Shown here: in pieces, positions 34,111-43,168 of the stretch
Numbering within the stretch: position 1 is the first letter of the stretch
How the letters are laid out: each line of letters opens with the position of its first letter
Assembly (NCBI RefSeq): GCF_029784135.1
Contig: NC_073746.1
Location: forward strand, 295,020,089 to 295,084,088
From: Toxorhynchites rutilus septentrionalis
Lineage: Eukaryota; Arthropoda; Insecta; Diptera; Culicidae
Direction of reading: 5' to 3'
DNA length: 64,000 nucleotides
Notes under the pieces: model-generated
Told to the model about the DNA's origin: nothing
Databases searched by the model: none
Seen by the model: only the letters and a program-made list of their open reading frames with translations
Made by a program: the position numbers and the translations under genes

Positions 34111-35030
34111 CTAGCTGACCCGGCAAACTTCGTCCCGCCTAAAATTTGTTTTTTTTATTATCAATACTTTCAAACATTCACATTTTCTTCTTCTTCTTCT
34201 TCAATGGCACTAACGTTCCTAGTGGAACTTCACCGTCTCAACGTAGTATTACTTGCGTCATTTTTATTAGTACTTAGTTGAGATTTCTATGCCAAATAAC
34301 ACGCCTTGAATGCATTCTGAGTGGCAAGCTCTAGAATACGCGTGATCACAGTGCAAGTCGGAGGAAATTTCTTTGACGAAAAATTCCCCCGACCAGAACG
34401 GGAATCGAACCCGAACACCCGGCATGTTAGTTATGACGCTAACCACTCGGCCACGGGAGCACATTTTCTTACTAAGCGCAAATTCATGAGTCCAATCGCA
34501 GAACTGTTCATTGATTGATCTTCTTATCGACCCCGTTGAATTACCTTTTAGTAAAAAAATCCTAGTACTTCTACCAAAACTCGTCATTATAATATCAGAT
34601 TATTTTCAGACACAATTCTCGTTCAAGATTTTTCAACCACTTGCAAATAACATGTTTCTCCGTTACATGGAATAAATGTTTGATACAGAAAATATGATAG
34701 AATAAAGACAGACCCCTCCCCTCTTCTCCCCTTAGAGTGGATGGAAGAGTGTCTATTCGAGTTATGCAGAAATTTGTTTTTCATTTGTATGACAGCCCAC
34801 TCTAAGAGAGGGGGAGGAGTGTCGAACCACCATAGACCCATTTATTGCATCCTAAAACCTCCACATGCCAAATTTGGTTTCGTTTACTTGATTAGTTTTT
34901 AAGTTACGCAGAAATTTGTGTTTCATTTGTATGGGAGCCTCCCCCCTCCCCCCCCCTCCTTATAGAGGGGGAGGCGTATTTAACCACCATAGAATAATTT
35001 ATTGCACCCTAAAACACATGGAAAGGTGAA
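34111..35030 (-). mobile_element. Helitron fragment with nested SINE
   Basis: The minus-strand 3' end is CTAG at 34111-34114, next to ggcgggacgaagtttgccgg in the element and a host T beyond. The body runs through homology with 49391-50194: the runs of cccctccc, the segment catttgtatgacagccc, and the gatagaataaagacagacc segment. The 5' end with the TGTC repeat is missing, so it is truncated near 35030. A SINE interrupts it at 34179-34470. It encodes no RepHel protein and so was non-autonomous. Confidence 0.7.
34190..34460 (-). mobile_element. tRNA-derived SINE
   Basis: Read on the minus strand it starts gctcccgtggccgagtggtt with an RNA polymerase III A box (tggccgagtgg, complement at 34443-34453) and a B box (ggttcgattcc, complement at 34401-34411). 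Both are spaced as in a tRNA. The acceptor halves cannot pair, so it is not a tRNA gene. The 3' end is a run of GAA triplets (34185-34201 on the plus strand as TTC). Flanks cacattttctt at 34179-34189 and 34460-34470 are the target duplication, inside a Helitron. A mosquito SINE of the Feilai or Twin kind is likely, from memory of those families. Confidence 0.85.
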
Positions 35031-35099
35031 CAAAAATAGAAAATCATACATTCTGTCAAAAACCGGGAATTTCTGTTTCTAAAGAATATGCTTTATTAT

Positions 35100-35880
35100 T
35101 CATCCAAATTTAAATAGGCCCCTTTTGAAGAAATATACTTTTTCCAACGAACAATCCAGTTATCGTTATACAGTTTTCATAGCGGTATTCAGGAATTGCC
35201 TTCAGTTCACGCAGTGAATTCTTTTTCATATCTTCAATGCTGTCAAAACGTAGCGGTATTTAGAGTTTCGCAAATAGAAAAAGTCACACGAGGTCTTATC
35301 TGGAGAGCATGGTGCTTGTTCAGTCATATTCGTGCCATTTTTGTTCAAAAATTGAATCGATGAACTGGCGCATTATCGTGGTGCAAAGTGTTATACTTCC
35401 ATGCAACCGGCCGTTTGCGACGAATTTTCTCTCTCGAACTTCTCATAATGCCCAGGTAATACTCTTTGACCGTTTGCCCCTTCGGAAGGTATTCCAAATG
35501 AATAACTCCCGGAGTATCGAAGAAAACAGTCACCATAACCTTCACTTTTGATCGACTTTGACGTGTTTTTTTTTCGGTTTCGACAGAGCAGTTCATGCTG
35601 ATGATTGTTGACTCGTTGCTTGTCATACTCGTACACCCTTGTCTTGTCGCCAGTAATTATGCGTACGATGAACGTGGGATCAGGATTTGATCGTTCGAGC
35701 ATGTCCTCAGCCACTTGATTGCGATGAAATTTTTGAAGAAAATTCAGCTCTTTCGGCACAATTCGTGCTGCAACTTTTTTCATTCGCCAAACATCAACCA
35801 AAATGTGACGAACGGTCTCATGAAAGATATTCAATTCACAGACTAACTTTCTCAAATTTTCCGAGCACCATTCACACAAT
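35100..35880 (-). pseudogene. Mariner transposase relic
   Basis: The minus strand shows RIVPKELNFLQK (from the WVPHEL-type motif), RIITGDKTRVYEYD (first catalytic region, with the conserved Glu changed to Lys), then in a shifted frame TRQSRSKVKVMVTVFFD and TLHHDNAPVH (second Asp), then, further broken, SPDKTSCDFFYL (third Asp) near 35280. The N-terminal DNA-binding domain is only partly recognisable. Frame changes and stops make it non-functional. Terminal repeats were not found. The GETWVYEYD-type motif separates it from the other mariners in the window. Confidence 0.82.
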
Positions 35881-35956
35881 TTCATACAAAATCTTTGAGC
35901 AATAGAATTATACACACCAAAAATCTCTGAGTCCAAAAAAGTTCACTTGTTCCTAA

Positions 35957-36196
35957 TACATTGCGGTCCGCTCACGAGTTTTCTCGTGTTTCGCGTTTCG
36001 TCTGTTGCGGATGGATCACGAAATAACTCGTGTTTTTTTTACATTTGATGGTTGAATCCTTGGTTTGCCAAGAATCTAACAAGACCTACCGATGGCTCGC
36101 CTTCGTCTCATCCACACCGAAGGAACCGATCTCATTCGTGGAATCCGAACAAATGAAGCGTTAAAGTTTGCCTCAAAACGTGCGGTCCTTAATGTG
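35957..36196. mobile_element. Short MITE (240 bp), copy 1
   Basis: Nearly the same sequence occurs at 59836-60073. The ends form a short inverted repeat: acattgcgg(t/a)ccgc on the left and, reverse-complemented, acattaaggaccgc on the right. TTAA follows the right end and CTAA precedes the left, weakly suggesting a TTAA target as in piggyBac relatives. The core contains tctcgtgtttcgcgtt and ggatggatcacgaaata. No coding capacity. Confidence 0.65.
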
Positions 36197-36200
36197 TTAA

Positions 36201-36985
36201 GGCAGTATTCTAGTCTAGAAATTTGGAAAAAATCGATTTTTTTTCCCTTCATATTTCAGTAGTTTAGGCATTCAAGAATATACTCTAGAAAGGACTTATC
36301 GAAAATCCTATTATTAACAGAGTTAGAACCATTTTAGTGATGCGGTTTCGTAATAATAACTTCGAACGCGTTTTTCTCGAAACTAGTTTTTTCAAACTGA
36401 TATCTCAAGTTCTACTGAACCGATTCATCTAAAAAATCTCTAAAAAATAAAAAAAATCAAATTTTACTATTTTGGGCACCACTTTTTTTTTAACTCTCTC
36501 ACTTCAGCAGCTCTTAACTATTCTAGTTATGAATATTTTTTTCTCCGTTCAATTTATGTTTTATTGTTAAAAGATAGATGAACAAATATCATCATATTGG
36601 ATAGTAAATATATTCAAAATTGACAGTAGTAACTTGAAAAAAAAAATTGAAGAAAATTAAAATTACAAATTCCTGGTATACATCTGACCAAATGTATTGC
36701 TACTGCGTGCGGGTGTAATCTTTGCGACCTTGTTATTAAGCATTTTGAGTGGTTTAATTTCAAAATTCAATTCACTGATGGTTGTATTTCGGTATGTGAG
36801 TTAACATAGAAACGATATTGAGTGTGTACCACATAGGTATATTTATTTTAGAGTGAAAAATTCAAATGATTAAAGTAATAGGTGAGATGAAACGGACTGC
36901 TTTCAGCGGAAATAGAACGGATAGTGAAAAGTATTTGATACCAAAGCAATGCCTCGCGTCTACACGCGGATAACGCCGGATGTAA
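36201..36985. other. AT-rich spacer
   Basis: Homopolymer-rich DNA with no gene or clear element boundary. It ends at a block (36986-37040, ggtgggtaatgtcgg to gtgacgtaggacta) that recurs in related form at 22146-22205 and 25405-25435. Confidence 0.4.
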
Positions 36986-37166
36986 AAAAGACGGGTGGGT
37001 AATGTCGGGGACATAACCGGAGTGACGTAGGACTATACAAAGGGGACAGCTTTTGTTAAATATATATTTTAAATATATTGTTTTATTTTCTTCTCCTACG
37101 TGAATACCTACCTATCTACCTGAAAAATGGATTAGTTTACTGTTTACTCTTTATGAATATGTTGAT

Positions 37167-37182
37167 GGTTCTGAAAAGAACC
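37167..37182 (-). promoter_or_regulatory. Histone mRNA 3' stem-loop (H2A relic A)
   Basis: The minus strand reads ggttcttttcagaacc, a perfect six-pair stem with the TTTC loop, preceded by aaa and followed by atca. Relative to the consensus both stem strands changed together, so pairing is kept. It lies on the same strand as H2A relic A and downstream of it, where histone pre-mRNAs are cleaved after binding of stem-loop binding protein. Confidence 0.8.
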
Positions 37183-37197
37183 TTTGGTGTTGTGTTT

Positions 37198-37360
37198 TTG
37201 TTATCACTCGATATTCCCATCTTGTTCGGTTAAACCTTCCTGTTTTGCTATTGCGTTTGCCACTCGCCACAGCTTTCACAGTTGGAAAATTTCTTCCCAT
37301 CCAGCTTGTGACATGTTGTTCAGTAAATTACATTTAATGTGACGTGCCGGAGAAACACTT
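37198..37360 (-). repeat. Histone-cluster repeat unit, first copy
   Basis: The segment from gttatcactcgatat through tttcacagttggaaaatttc to acgtgccg recurs at 37938-38105 with few changes, and its middle part (gattgcgtttgccactcgcc) again at 38663-38682. It lies between the H2A relic and its stem-loop, so it comes from the 3' part of the relic gene unit. This shows the histone-derived unit was duplicated locally. Confidence 0.75.
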
Positions 37361-37407
37361 TGCCACTCACTGAAACTAATTGTTGCCTTGATGAGCGCCG
37401 AACCGAA

Positions 37408-37655
37408 GCTGCTCTGTTCTTGATGCGGGTTTTCTGATTGTCGTGAGCAGCTTTGCAAGCCAACTCGAGCACTCAGACGGCCGAAACTCTATAATCGCTG
37501 TTAGGTATACTGGTGCTCCGGCACCAATCCGTTCGGCCTAGTTACCCTTGCGGAGCAATCAGTGAATGCGACCAACAGGGAACTGAAGACCTGCACGGTT
37601 CGAGTGAGACTTTGCCTTCCCTTTAACTTGTCCTCCTTTGTTACGTCCACGATGC
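37408..37655 (-). pseudogene. His2A: Histone H2A pseudogene, relic A
   Basis: Minus-strand translation gives [20 protein letters not shown] then GRIH, a stop, LLRKGN, a stop, AERIGAGAPVYLTA, a frame change, and VLELACKAAHDNQKTRI. These follow canonical H2A in order from the N-terminal tail through the histone fold to helix 3. Glutamine, histidine and isoleucine replacements and several stops show decay, the start codon is lost near 37653, and the last third of H2A is not recognisable. Canonical H2A is about 124 residues, forms a dimer with H2B and packs DNA in the nucleosome. A TATA-like promoter upstream and a stem-loop downstream show this came from a genomic gene copy, not from a retro-copy. 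Confidence 0.85.
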
Positions 37656-37714
37656 CGATGCCGTACCACCACACGGGTTTACGGTTTGAAAGAAAATAAG
37701 ATATTTTTTTGGGG

Positions 37715-37732
37715 TCCGCGTGTTTTATACTC
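37715..37732 (-). promoter_or_regulatory. TATA-like promoter of H2A relic A
   Basis: On the minus strand agtataaaacacgcgg lies about 65-70 bases upstream of the lost H2A start codon, with the motif ttcaaaccgt between. Relic B has the same cattcaaaccgt upstream of its start and a TTAAAAAT element further out. The shared layout indicates a duplicated histone promoter. Confidence 0.5.
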
Positions 37733-37889
37733 TAGCGGTACACACTCACAGGATAGAGACAAATCGGCAGACTCAGCCAGAGGGGCGAGTCCAACGAGAC
37801 GAACGAATGAGCGTTAAAAGGGAGCGATGGCAAAAAAATACATTCATTACGATTTGTTCGCTCGTTGGATTCACATGCAGGCTAAACAG

Positions 37890-37905
37890 GGTCCTTTTCA
37901 GGATC
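37890..37905 (+). promoter_or_regulatory. Histone-type 3' stem-loop on the plus strand
   Basis: The plus strand reads ggtccttttcaggatc, six stem positions with one G-T wobble and the TTTC loop, then acaaaat. It faces opposite to the H2A relics. Insect H2A and H2B genes are commonly divergent, so this could be the 3' end of a deleted H2B relic between the shared promoter near 37720 and here; no H2B residues are readable. Confidence 0.55.
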
Positions 37906-37937
37906 ACAAAATTATCTTCAATCTAAAGAGTTTATTG

Positions 37938-38105
37938 TTTTGTTATCACTCGATATCCCCATCTTGTTCGGCTAAACCTTCCTGTTTAGCGATTTGTTGC
38001 CACTCGCCACAGCTTTCACAGTTGGAAAATTTCTTCCCATCCAGCTTTGTGACATGTTGTACAGTAAATTACATTCAATGCGACGTGCCGAAGCGCCACT
38101 CAGTG
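37938..38105 (-). repeat. Histone-cluster repeat unit, second copy
   Basis: A close duplicate of 37198-37360, from gttatcactcgatatcc to acgtgccgaagcgcc. No H2A coding part remains next to it; beyond 38130 the sequence is AT-rich and unrelated. It supports a tandem origin of the relics with later deletions. Confidence 0.75.
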
Positions 38106-38490
38106 TCGCATTGGAGGCGATTTTAACCTGTAATTGAACATTTGCGATGACAGTGGTACAGTGTCGACTTTCAATGTGGGGTCATAATTTGGATCTCTAT
38201 GTTTACAAAAATTTCCAACTAAATAAGTCGCATTACATGTCCGTCTAATTAGCTAAATGTCGAACTAATTGTAAATTACTGTACTTTCAATCTGGAAACA
38301 ATTTAAGAATTGGTGAAAATTGATTAATCAGGAAAGTCCCCAACTATCAATAAGCTCAGAACAACTGCCAAATTCACATACTCATCATATCCTGGCAAAC
38401 AAATTATGAAAAAATCAATTTGTGTTTTATTATTATTTTGGATATTGTTTTAGGAAGCATTGAACTGTATTTCATAAACTCTTTTTTGGA

Positions 38491-38506
38491 AGCCCTGAAA
38501 AGCGCC
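38491..38506 (-). promoter_or_regulatory. Degenerate histone 3' stem-loop (H2A relic B)
   Basis: Minus-strand ggcgcttttcagggct keeps the TTTC loop and most stem pairs, with one mismatch and one wobble. It lies downstream of H2A relic B on the same strand, in the position equivalent to the stem-loop of relic A. Confidence 0.6.
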
Positions 38507-38734
38507 TTGTTTTATGGAATGGTTAAAATTTAGAAAACTTAGTACTCGTGGTTTTGAAAAAAAAACATTTCGAACGCCCTCGATGCCGCCTTGTTCTGGA
38601 TTTGCCACCAAAGCAGTTTGTATAAAGAACAAACTTTTTTCTTCTGCTACCTGATGCCGTTTTGCGATTGCGTTTGCCACTCGCCACTCGCTGCAACTGC
38701 CTGTTGTCTTGAAGTCCACCGAACCGAATGTGTC

Positions 38735-38950
38735 CTGTTCCGAATGCGGGTTTTCTTATCGTCGCGAGCAGTTTTGCCAGCTTACACGATCACTTCGGCG
38801 GCCGAAACTATATAACGCCGGCTAGGTGGACTGGTGCACTGGTACTAACGCGCTCGGCCTAGCTACCCTTGCGGGGAACTCCAGATCAACACGGTTCGAG
38901 CGGGATTTTGCCTTTCCCTACACTTTTCCTCCTTTACCATGTCCAGACAT
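38735..38950 (-). pseudogene. His2A: Histone H2A pseudogene, relic B
   Basis: From an ATG at 38950 on the minus strand the reading is MSGHGKGGKV, a stop, GKAKSRSNRVDLEF, then a short deletion removing the FPVGRIHRLL part, followed in the right order by codons matching RKGNYAERV, APVHLAGV and, in another frame, KLAKLLAT(I)RKPAF equivalent to ELAGNAARDNKKTRI. The N-terminus is better kept than in relic A. Stops, a small deletion and frame changes show it is dead. It lies about 1.3 kb from relic A in the same orientation, with a shared upstream motif cattcaaaccgtacacc. Confidence 0.85.
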
Positions 38951-39069
38951 GGCTGCTTGTGTTGGTTTGTTGATGTGTTGTGATGCGAACCGATGTGGTG
39001 TACGGTTTGAATGAGAATGATCGTTACGGCAGCGGAGCGGGGATTTTTAAGCTGACTGGCTGGCCCGAG

Positions 39070-39664
39070 AATTACGCATGTGTGAGACTGCGACCAATGT
39101 TTCGTTAATTTTTTTCTTTTTCCTTTCCAATCATGCTTCATTCTGTTTCGCTGCTGCTCTGGTTGCCCGTTTTGGTCGGTACGATTTGAGGAGCACAAAA
39201 TGGACCAATCAAAAATGGGCACATAGTGCATTTGGACAATGCTTGATATTTCACAATTATTCAATTATTTATCTCAAGAAAAATGAAATGTTATTCATTA
39301 TGATAGATGCGTAGATATATTTCCTATCAATTGATGCAAAAGCCTATGCGATCTATTGAGAAATGCTCGAGTTATAAGCGTTCCAAATCTTGAATTTTTT
39401 CCTACTTGTTCAGTGCCTAGATTTCCATTTCACCCCCTATATCTTCCGGTTAGACGTAGTCCTACGTCAAAATAACTTTACAGATCTCGCGAGTGATAAC
39501 CCTCTACGATTCGTATATTACATTATATATTCGTCTTACCCCCACCATATGTCCGTTTTACGATCATCACAAAATATGTTCTACTTTCTGTTCTGTTTTT
39601 ATTCTAGTAGAAAAACATTGGAAACCCCTTTTTGACATTTGACAGGTTGATTCGAAAAACATTA
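39070..39664. other. Unassigned spacer with a dispersed block
   Basis: No gene. At 39418-39475 a block with caccccctatatcttccggt and gacgtagtcctacgtc contains a palindromic core and is related to 27245-27295. It looks like the end of an unclassified repeat. Confidence 0.45.
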
Positions 39665-40769
39665 GGGGAAAGGGGGGCACTTTCGGACAACGCTTGTAAA
39701 AATTAAATGGTACAATTTTCAACCAAATTAAAAATATAAGTAAGTTAACAGCCCTTCCACCAACAGCTGTCATATGGTTTGACATCTCCTGCTCGTTTAT
39801 TACTTATGAAAACAACACAGTGCCCTTTTTCATACACTTTTCGAAACTTTTGAGCTTGAAGTTGTAAGTATTTCCCTAATTCCTTTGTGAACGATTTAGA
39901 AATTTAAGTACACCATCTCAATTAGTGACTAATATGAAATGAAAAAAACGTGCATATAACGGGAAAATAAAGGTCCCTTTCAAAAAAAAGCTCTCAGTTG
40001 CTTATGGGCCCTTTCAAGCAAAAGTTCTCAGTTTCCCAGAACGATTGGCTACTCAACCTTCCTGGAAAAACTATTTCTATACACGACATTTCAGGTATAG
40101 TTGCATCGGCTTATAATACTTCTTTCAATCTGAGTAATATCCTAGCTGGATTCAAAATGACAGGTTCAAGAAAGGTTTTTTCGGACAAGGATTTTGAATG
40201 CTCAAATGATTTCACCTCCTGGAGCGGAGGTAGCAACTGACTCATCGGGTAACAAAACAATACTGCAAAACATTGCGTCTACAGCACAAATATATTTTTC
40301 TTTCGCAACTTTGTCCCCGGAAAATGTTGAACTTTTCCAAAAACTTCACCGCGGAAAACCATCACTCGAAAATGGAAGAAAGCAAAATCACGAATGTTTA
40401 CTGACTCTCACAGCAAGCAGTTTCCTTCCAGACAAATACTGATTAACAGAAAAAGGCAGAATATGCTGGAAACAAGAGGAAACGGAAGTAATTTTTTCGT
40501 TGTCCAAAAGAGCCCCAGGACTGTCCGAAACTGCCCCACACATGGGGCACATTGGGACAAAAAGGCAATTTTCAAAAATTCGAATAAAAAATTCGAAATG
40601 CGTTCATGCGATTCGAAAATCCGTAATCGCATGAACGCACACCTCTAACACGCTCATATGGTACATTGATGTCCTAATGACAACCAGGATGAATTCAGGA
40701 TCTTTTTAAATTTACAAAAAATATTAAAAATCAAGGAAAAAAAGTGTCCGAATGTGCCCCCCTCTCCCC
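39665..40769 (+). mobile_element. Pogo-like DNA transposon relic (1105 bp)
   Basis: TA at 39663-39664 and 40770-40771 flank inverted ends: ggggaaaggggggcactttc on the left and, reverse-complemented, ggggagaggggggcacattc on the right. The interior holds only the C-terminal part of a pogo/jerky-type transposase. The central catalytic region is deleted, so this is an old non-autonomous derivative. Confidence 0.82.
39998..40440 (+). pseudogene. Pogo/jerky-type transposase C-terminal relic
   Basis: The reading GPFKQKFSVSQNDWLLNLPG then KTISIHDISGIVASAY, NLSNILAGFKMTGSRKVFSD and KDFE matches the region just after the DDE domain of pogo-family transposases (the usual W...NPGK.ITI.D...I...A....T..NI..GF..TGI.P...). 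At about 40200 the frame shifts to PPGAEVATDSSGN and continues to a stop at 40440 through a Ser/Pro-containing tail. No catalytic Asp is present in what remains. Confidence 0.78.
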
Positions 40770-41376
40770 TATATTGAACTGTGGACTACTGCATTTAAGT
40801 CTAGGAAAACATAAGTTTCCATGGATATAAGGGAAGTTCTCCTTAACACGATGAGCTCCGCAATGTTCTTGCTGTGCTTTTCATTCATTCCGTATCAAGA
40901 GCGCTTGCATAATATCAGCAAATAGTCAGAAATTCGACTACAAAGTAGTCACATTTAGTATCAGATCCGAAAAAAAAGCCAGATATTCTTATAGCGACCG
41001 ACGAGGGGTTTAACGCTGTGTTGCCACATTTTCATCTGTATTGGAAAAGTAAAAATCTTTTTCATCTGTACTTTTTCTTTCAAAAATCTGTACAATTAGC
41101 CTGAAAAAAATTATTCTAATTGTTTTATGGTGCTCTTGCTTAACTTAGACTGCATTTTATCATCATCAATTTAAAAGTATCGTCCGCTGCCCACTGTTCA
41201 TTCAAATGTTTGGATCTCAAGATAGTGTTCAACGTGAAGTTGCCAAGTCAAAGCTCTTGAAGCCTGGGCTTAGAATTTAGGTTTTGAATCCTCAATCAGA
41301 CGATTCACTCTGGAGCAAAATATACTCCGAATAAACAACAGAAGTTTAATCATTAAATCTTTAAGGAATGTCAGTA

Positions 41377-42881
41377 CACTTTGTCCAACTTCTATAAGAC
41401 CAGGTGATGATCTTGCTGCTTTGTGTCATTGTAAACAAACAATGCTTCAATTTATATTCAAGTGGGTAGGTATTGTCGACTACCTTACACTGCATGATTT
41501 TCATATGTGTGTGTGCAAGCGCTGAGCGTAAACGAATGTTTTTGTATTTTCAAGTGTCAAGTTTCTATAAGACCAGTTACATTTTCCGTTGTTTTAGTTG
41601 TTTTGATCAAAAAATCTGGAAAATTCCGAAGGGAAAAGTGCTCACGGAGGGAGAAGAAAGATAAATCGATGCATTTCACCAAGAAAATGTTGGTATCAGA
41701 GAAATTGCTTGTCGGATTGGTCGATCCCATTAAGTAGTACCCAATTATTTGGCGAATCCTCAAGGATACGGTAAGAAGGATAGAGCTCCGCGTATATCAA
41801 TGCTCTCTGACCGGGATAAGCGGGAAATAGCTTTGAATACCACAAAATCGCTTACGAAAATAAAGCAATATTTCAATTTAAATGTTACTCGGGTGACAAT
41901 TTGTCAAGTTTTGGTAAAAAAAATCCTCACATTAAGAGGGTTTAAAAGGTTAAAACTCCTAATCTTACAGCATCTCACATCGGAAGGCGTCTGAATTTTA
42001 CCAAAGCTACCATGAACCGACAGTGGAACATGATGATGTTTCCAAAAATACATTTTGCTATATACCATAACGAAAAGTTCTTCAATGTATAAGTTATCTT
42101 CATTTACGTAAAAAGTTCAATTTGGATGGTCCTGATGGTTTCAACGGGTACTGGCGTGATTTACGGAAGAAGGAACGGTATTTTTCAACCAGGAATTTTG
42201 GTAGAGGCTCGTGCATGATTCAAGTGGGATTCTGTGCAACCGGAATGCTTAAAATAGCTTTCACATTAATCAAGGATTACATACATGTTCTGGAATTCTC
42301 TCTCCTACCGTTTTTGCGTGGATATCGTCACAAAAAATTCACATTCCAGCTAAACAATGCTACTATTCATAGCAGCAAGGAAACTAAGCAATGGATTAAG
42401 GATCAAAAACTTTTTTTTTTGACTGGCCGGCTCGCTCTCCAGACTCGAATCCTGTTGAAAATCTTGGGGGATCCTTGTATGCAGAAACTACACTGAGGGA
42501 AAACAGTACACCGCGATTGAGGAACTCAATGTAGCAATTTCGAAAACATGGAGAATTATCGAGAAATCCGTTCAGCTGAATTTGGTAAATAGTATTTTAA
42601 CTCGAATTTTCCAGCTTATTTGCGGTAATGGAAAGGTTTCCAATTATTGACATGTAAATCAGTCGATCGTTTTGAATTGTTCATTGATAAAGCCTATGAA
42701 TTTTGAAATGGTTTCATAGAAACTGGACATCTGAAATTATCAACTCTGTTGAACGAAATTGATGTTAAAAATACTTTATTCAAATCATTCAACAATGTAT
42801 GAACGAATCGTGTTGAAATTCTAACTGTTTGTGTTGCAACGAAATAGAATCAGGGTGGTCTTATAGAAGTTGGACAGAATG
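41377..42881 (+). mobile_element. Tc1-type transposon relic (1505 bp)
   Basis: TA at 41375-41376 and 42882-42883 flank inverted repeats: cactttgtccaacttctata on the left and, reverse-complemented, cattctgtccaacttctata on the right, both continuing agacca. The interior is a decayed Tc1 transposase on the plus strand. It lies inside the hAT-like element 41016-43160 and so is younger than that element. Confidence 0.9.
41655..42600 (+). pseudogene. Tc1 transposase relic with lost catalytic Asp
   Basis: The reading begins near 41660 with HQENVGIREIACRIGRSH, then NPQGYGKKDRAPRISMLSDR, the paired helix-turn-helix region of Tc1 transposases, ending at a stop near 41992. The catalytic region resumes with KKFNLDGPDGFNGYWRDLRK at about 42115. 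The first catalytic Asp position is destroyed by a stop and substitutions just before it. The second region reads FQLNNATIHSSKETKQW, with Asn in place of the catalytic Asp. The end, SPDSNPVENL-like, needs a frame change near 42420. Clearly inactive. Confidence 0.85.
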
Positions 42882-43168
42882 TATTCTGTCTTCTTTTTGT
42901 TGCAGTTACATCGAGATGCCCGACACAAATCCTTTCAACCGATCCTTGTAAGATAATGTATCAAGTAGATCCTTGTTCATCACAGATATATTTTGTTCTG
43001 TTTCCAGTGAGCTTCTCTAGTGAATTAAAATTGATAGAACTCTGTACCTATCTGCACTATATGATAGAAATTCTGTAATCTGTACCGTACAGCATCTGTA
43101 CCACAAAAAAAGAAAAAAATCTGTACCTTTCCAGCTAAATTTGTACGTGTGGCAACACTGGCTCAACG

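Larger units (their letters stand above)
41016..43160. mobile_element. Non-autonomous hAT-like element split by a Tc1 relic
   Basis: The left end reads ctgtgttgccaca and the reverse complement of the right end reads cagtgttgccaca. Flanks gtttaacg (41008-41015) and gctcaacg (43161-43168) agree at six of eight positions, an aged 8-bp duplication. Subterminal copies of atctgta occur at 41050-41100 and 43070-43140. Without the nested Tc1 element (41377-42881) it would be about 640 bases. It shares end sequence and subterminal motif with the element at 10092-11132. No hAT transposase is encoded. Confidence 0.68.

Noticed and set aside
34390..34461. A tRNA gene on the minus strand
   Set aside because: A and B boxes are present but the acceptor halves do not pair, and the sequence continues into a body with GAA tail and target duplications, so it is the head of a SINE.
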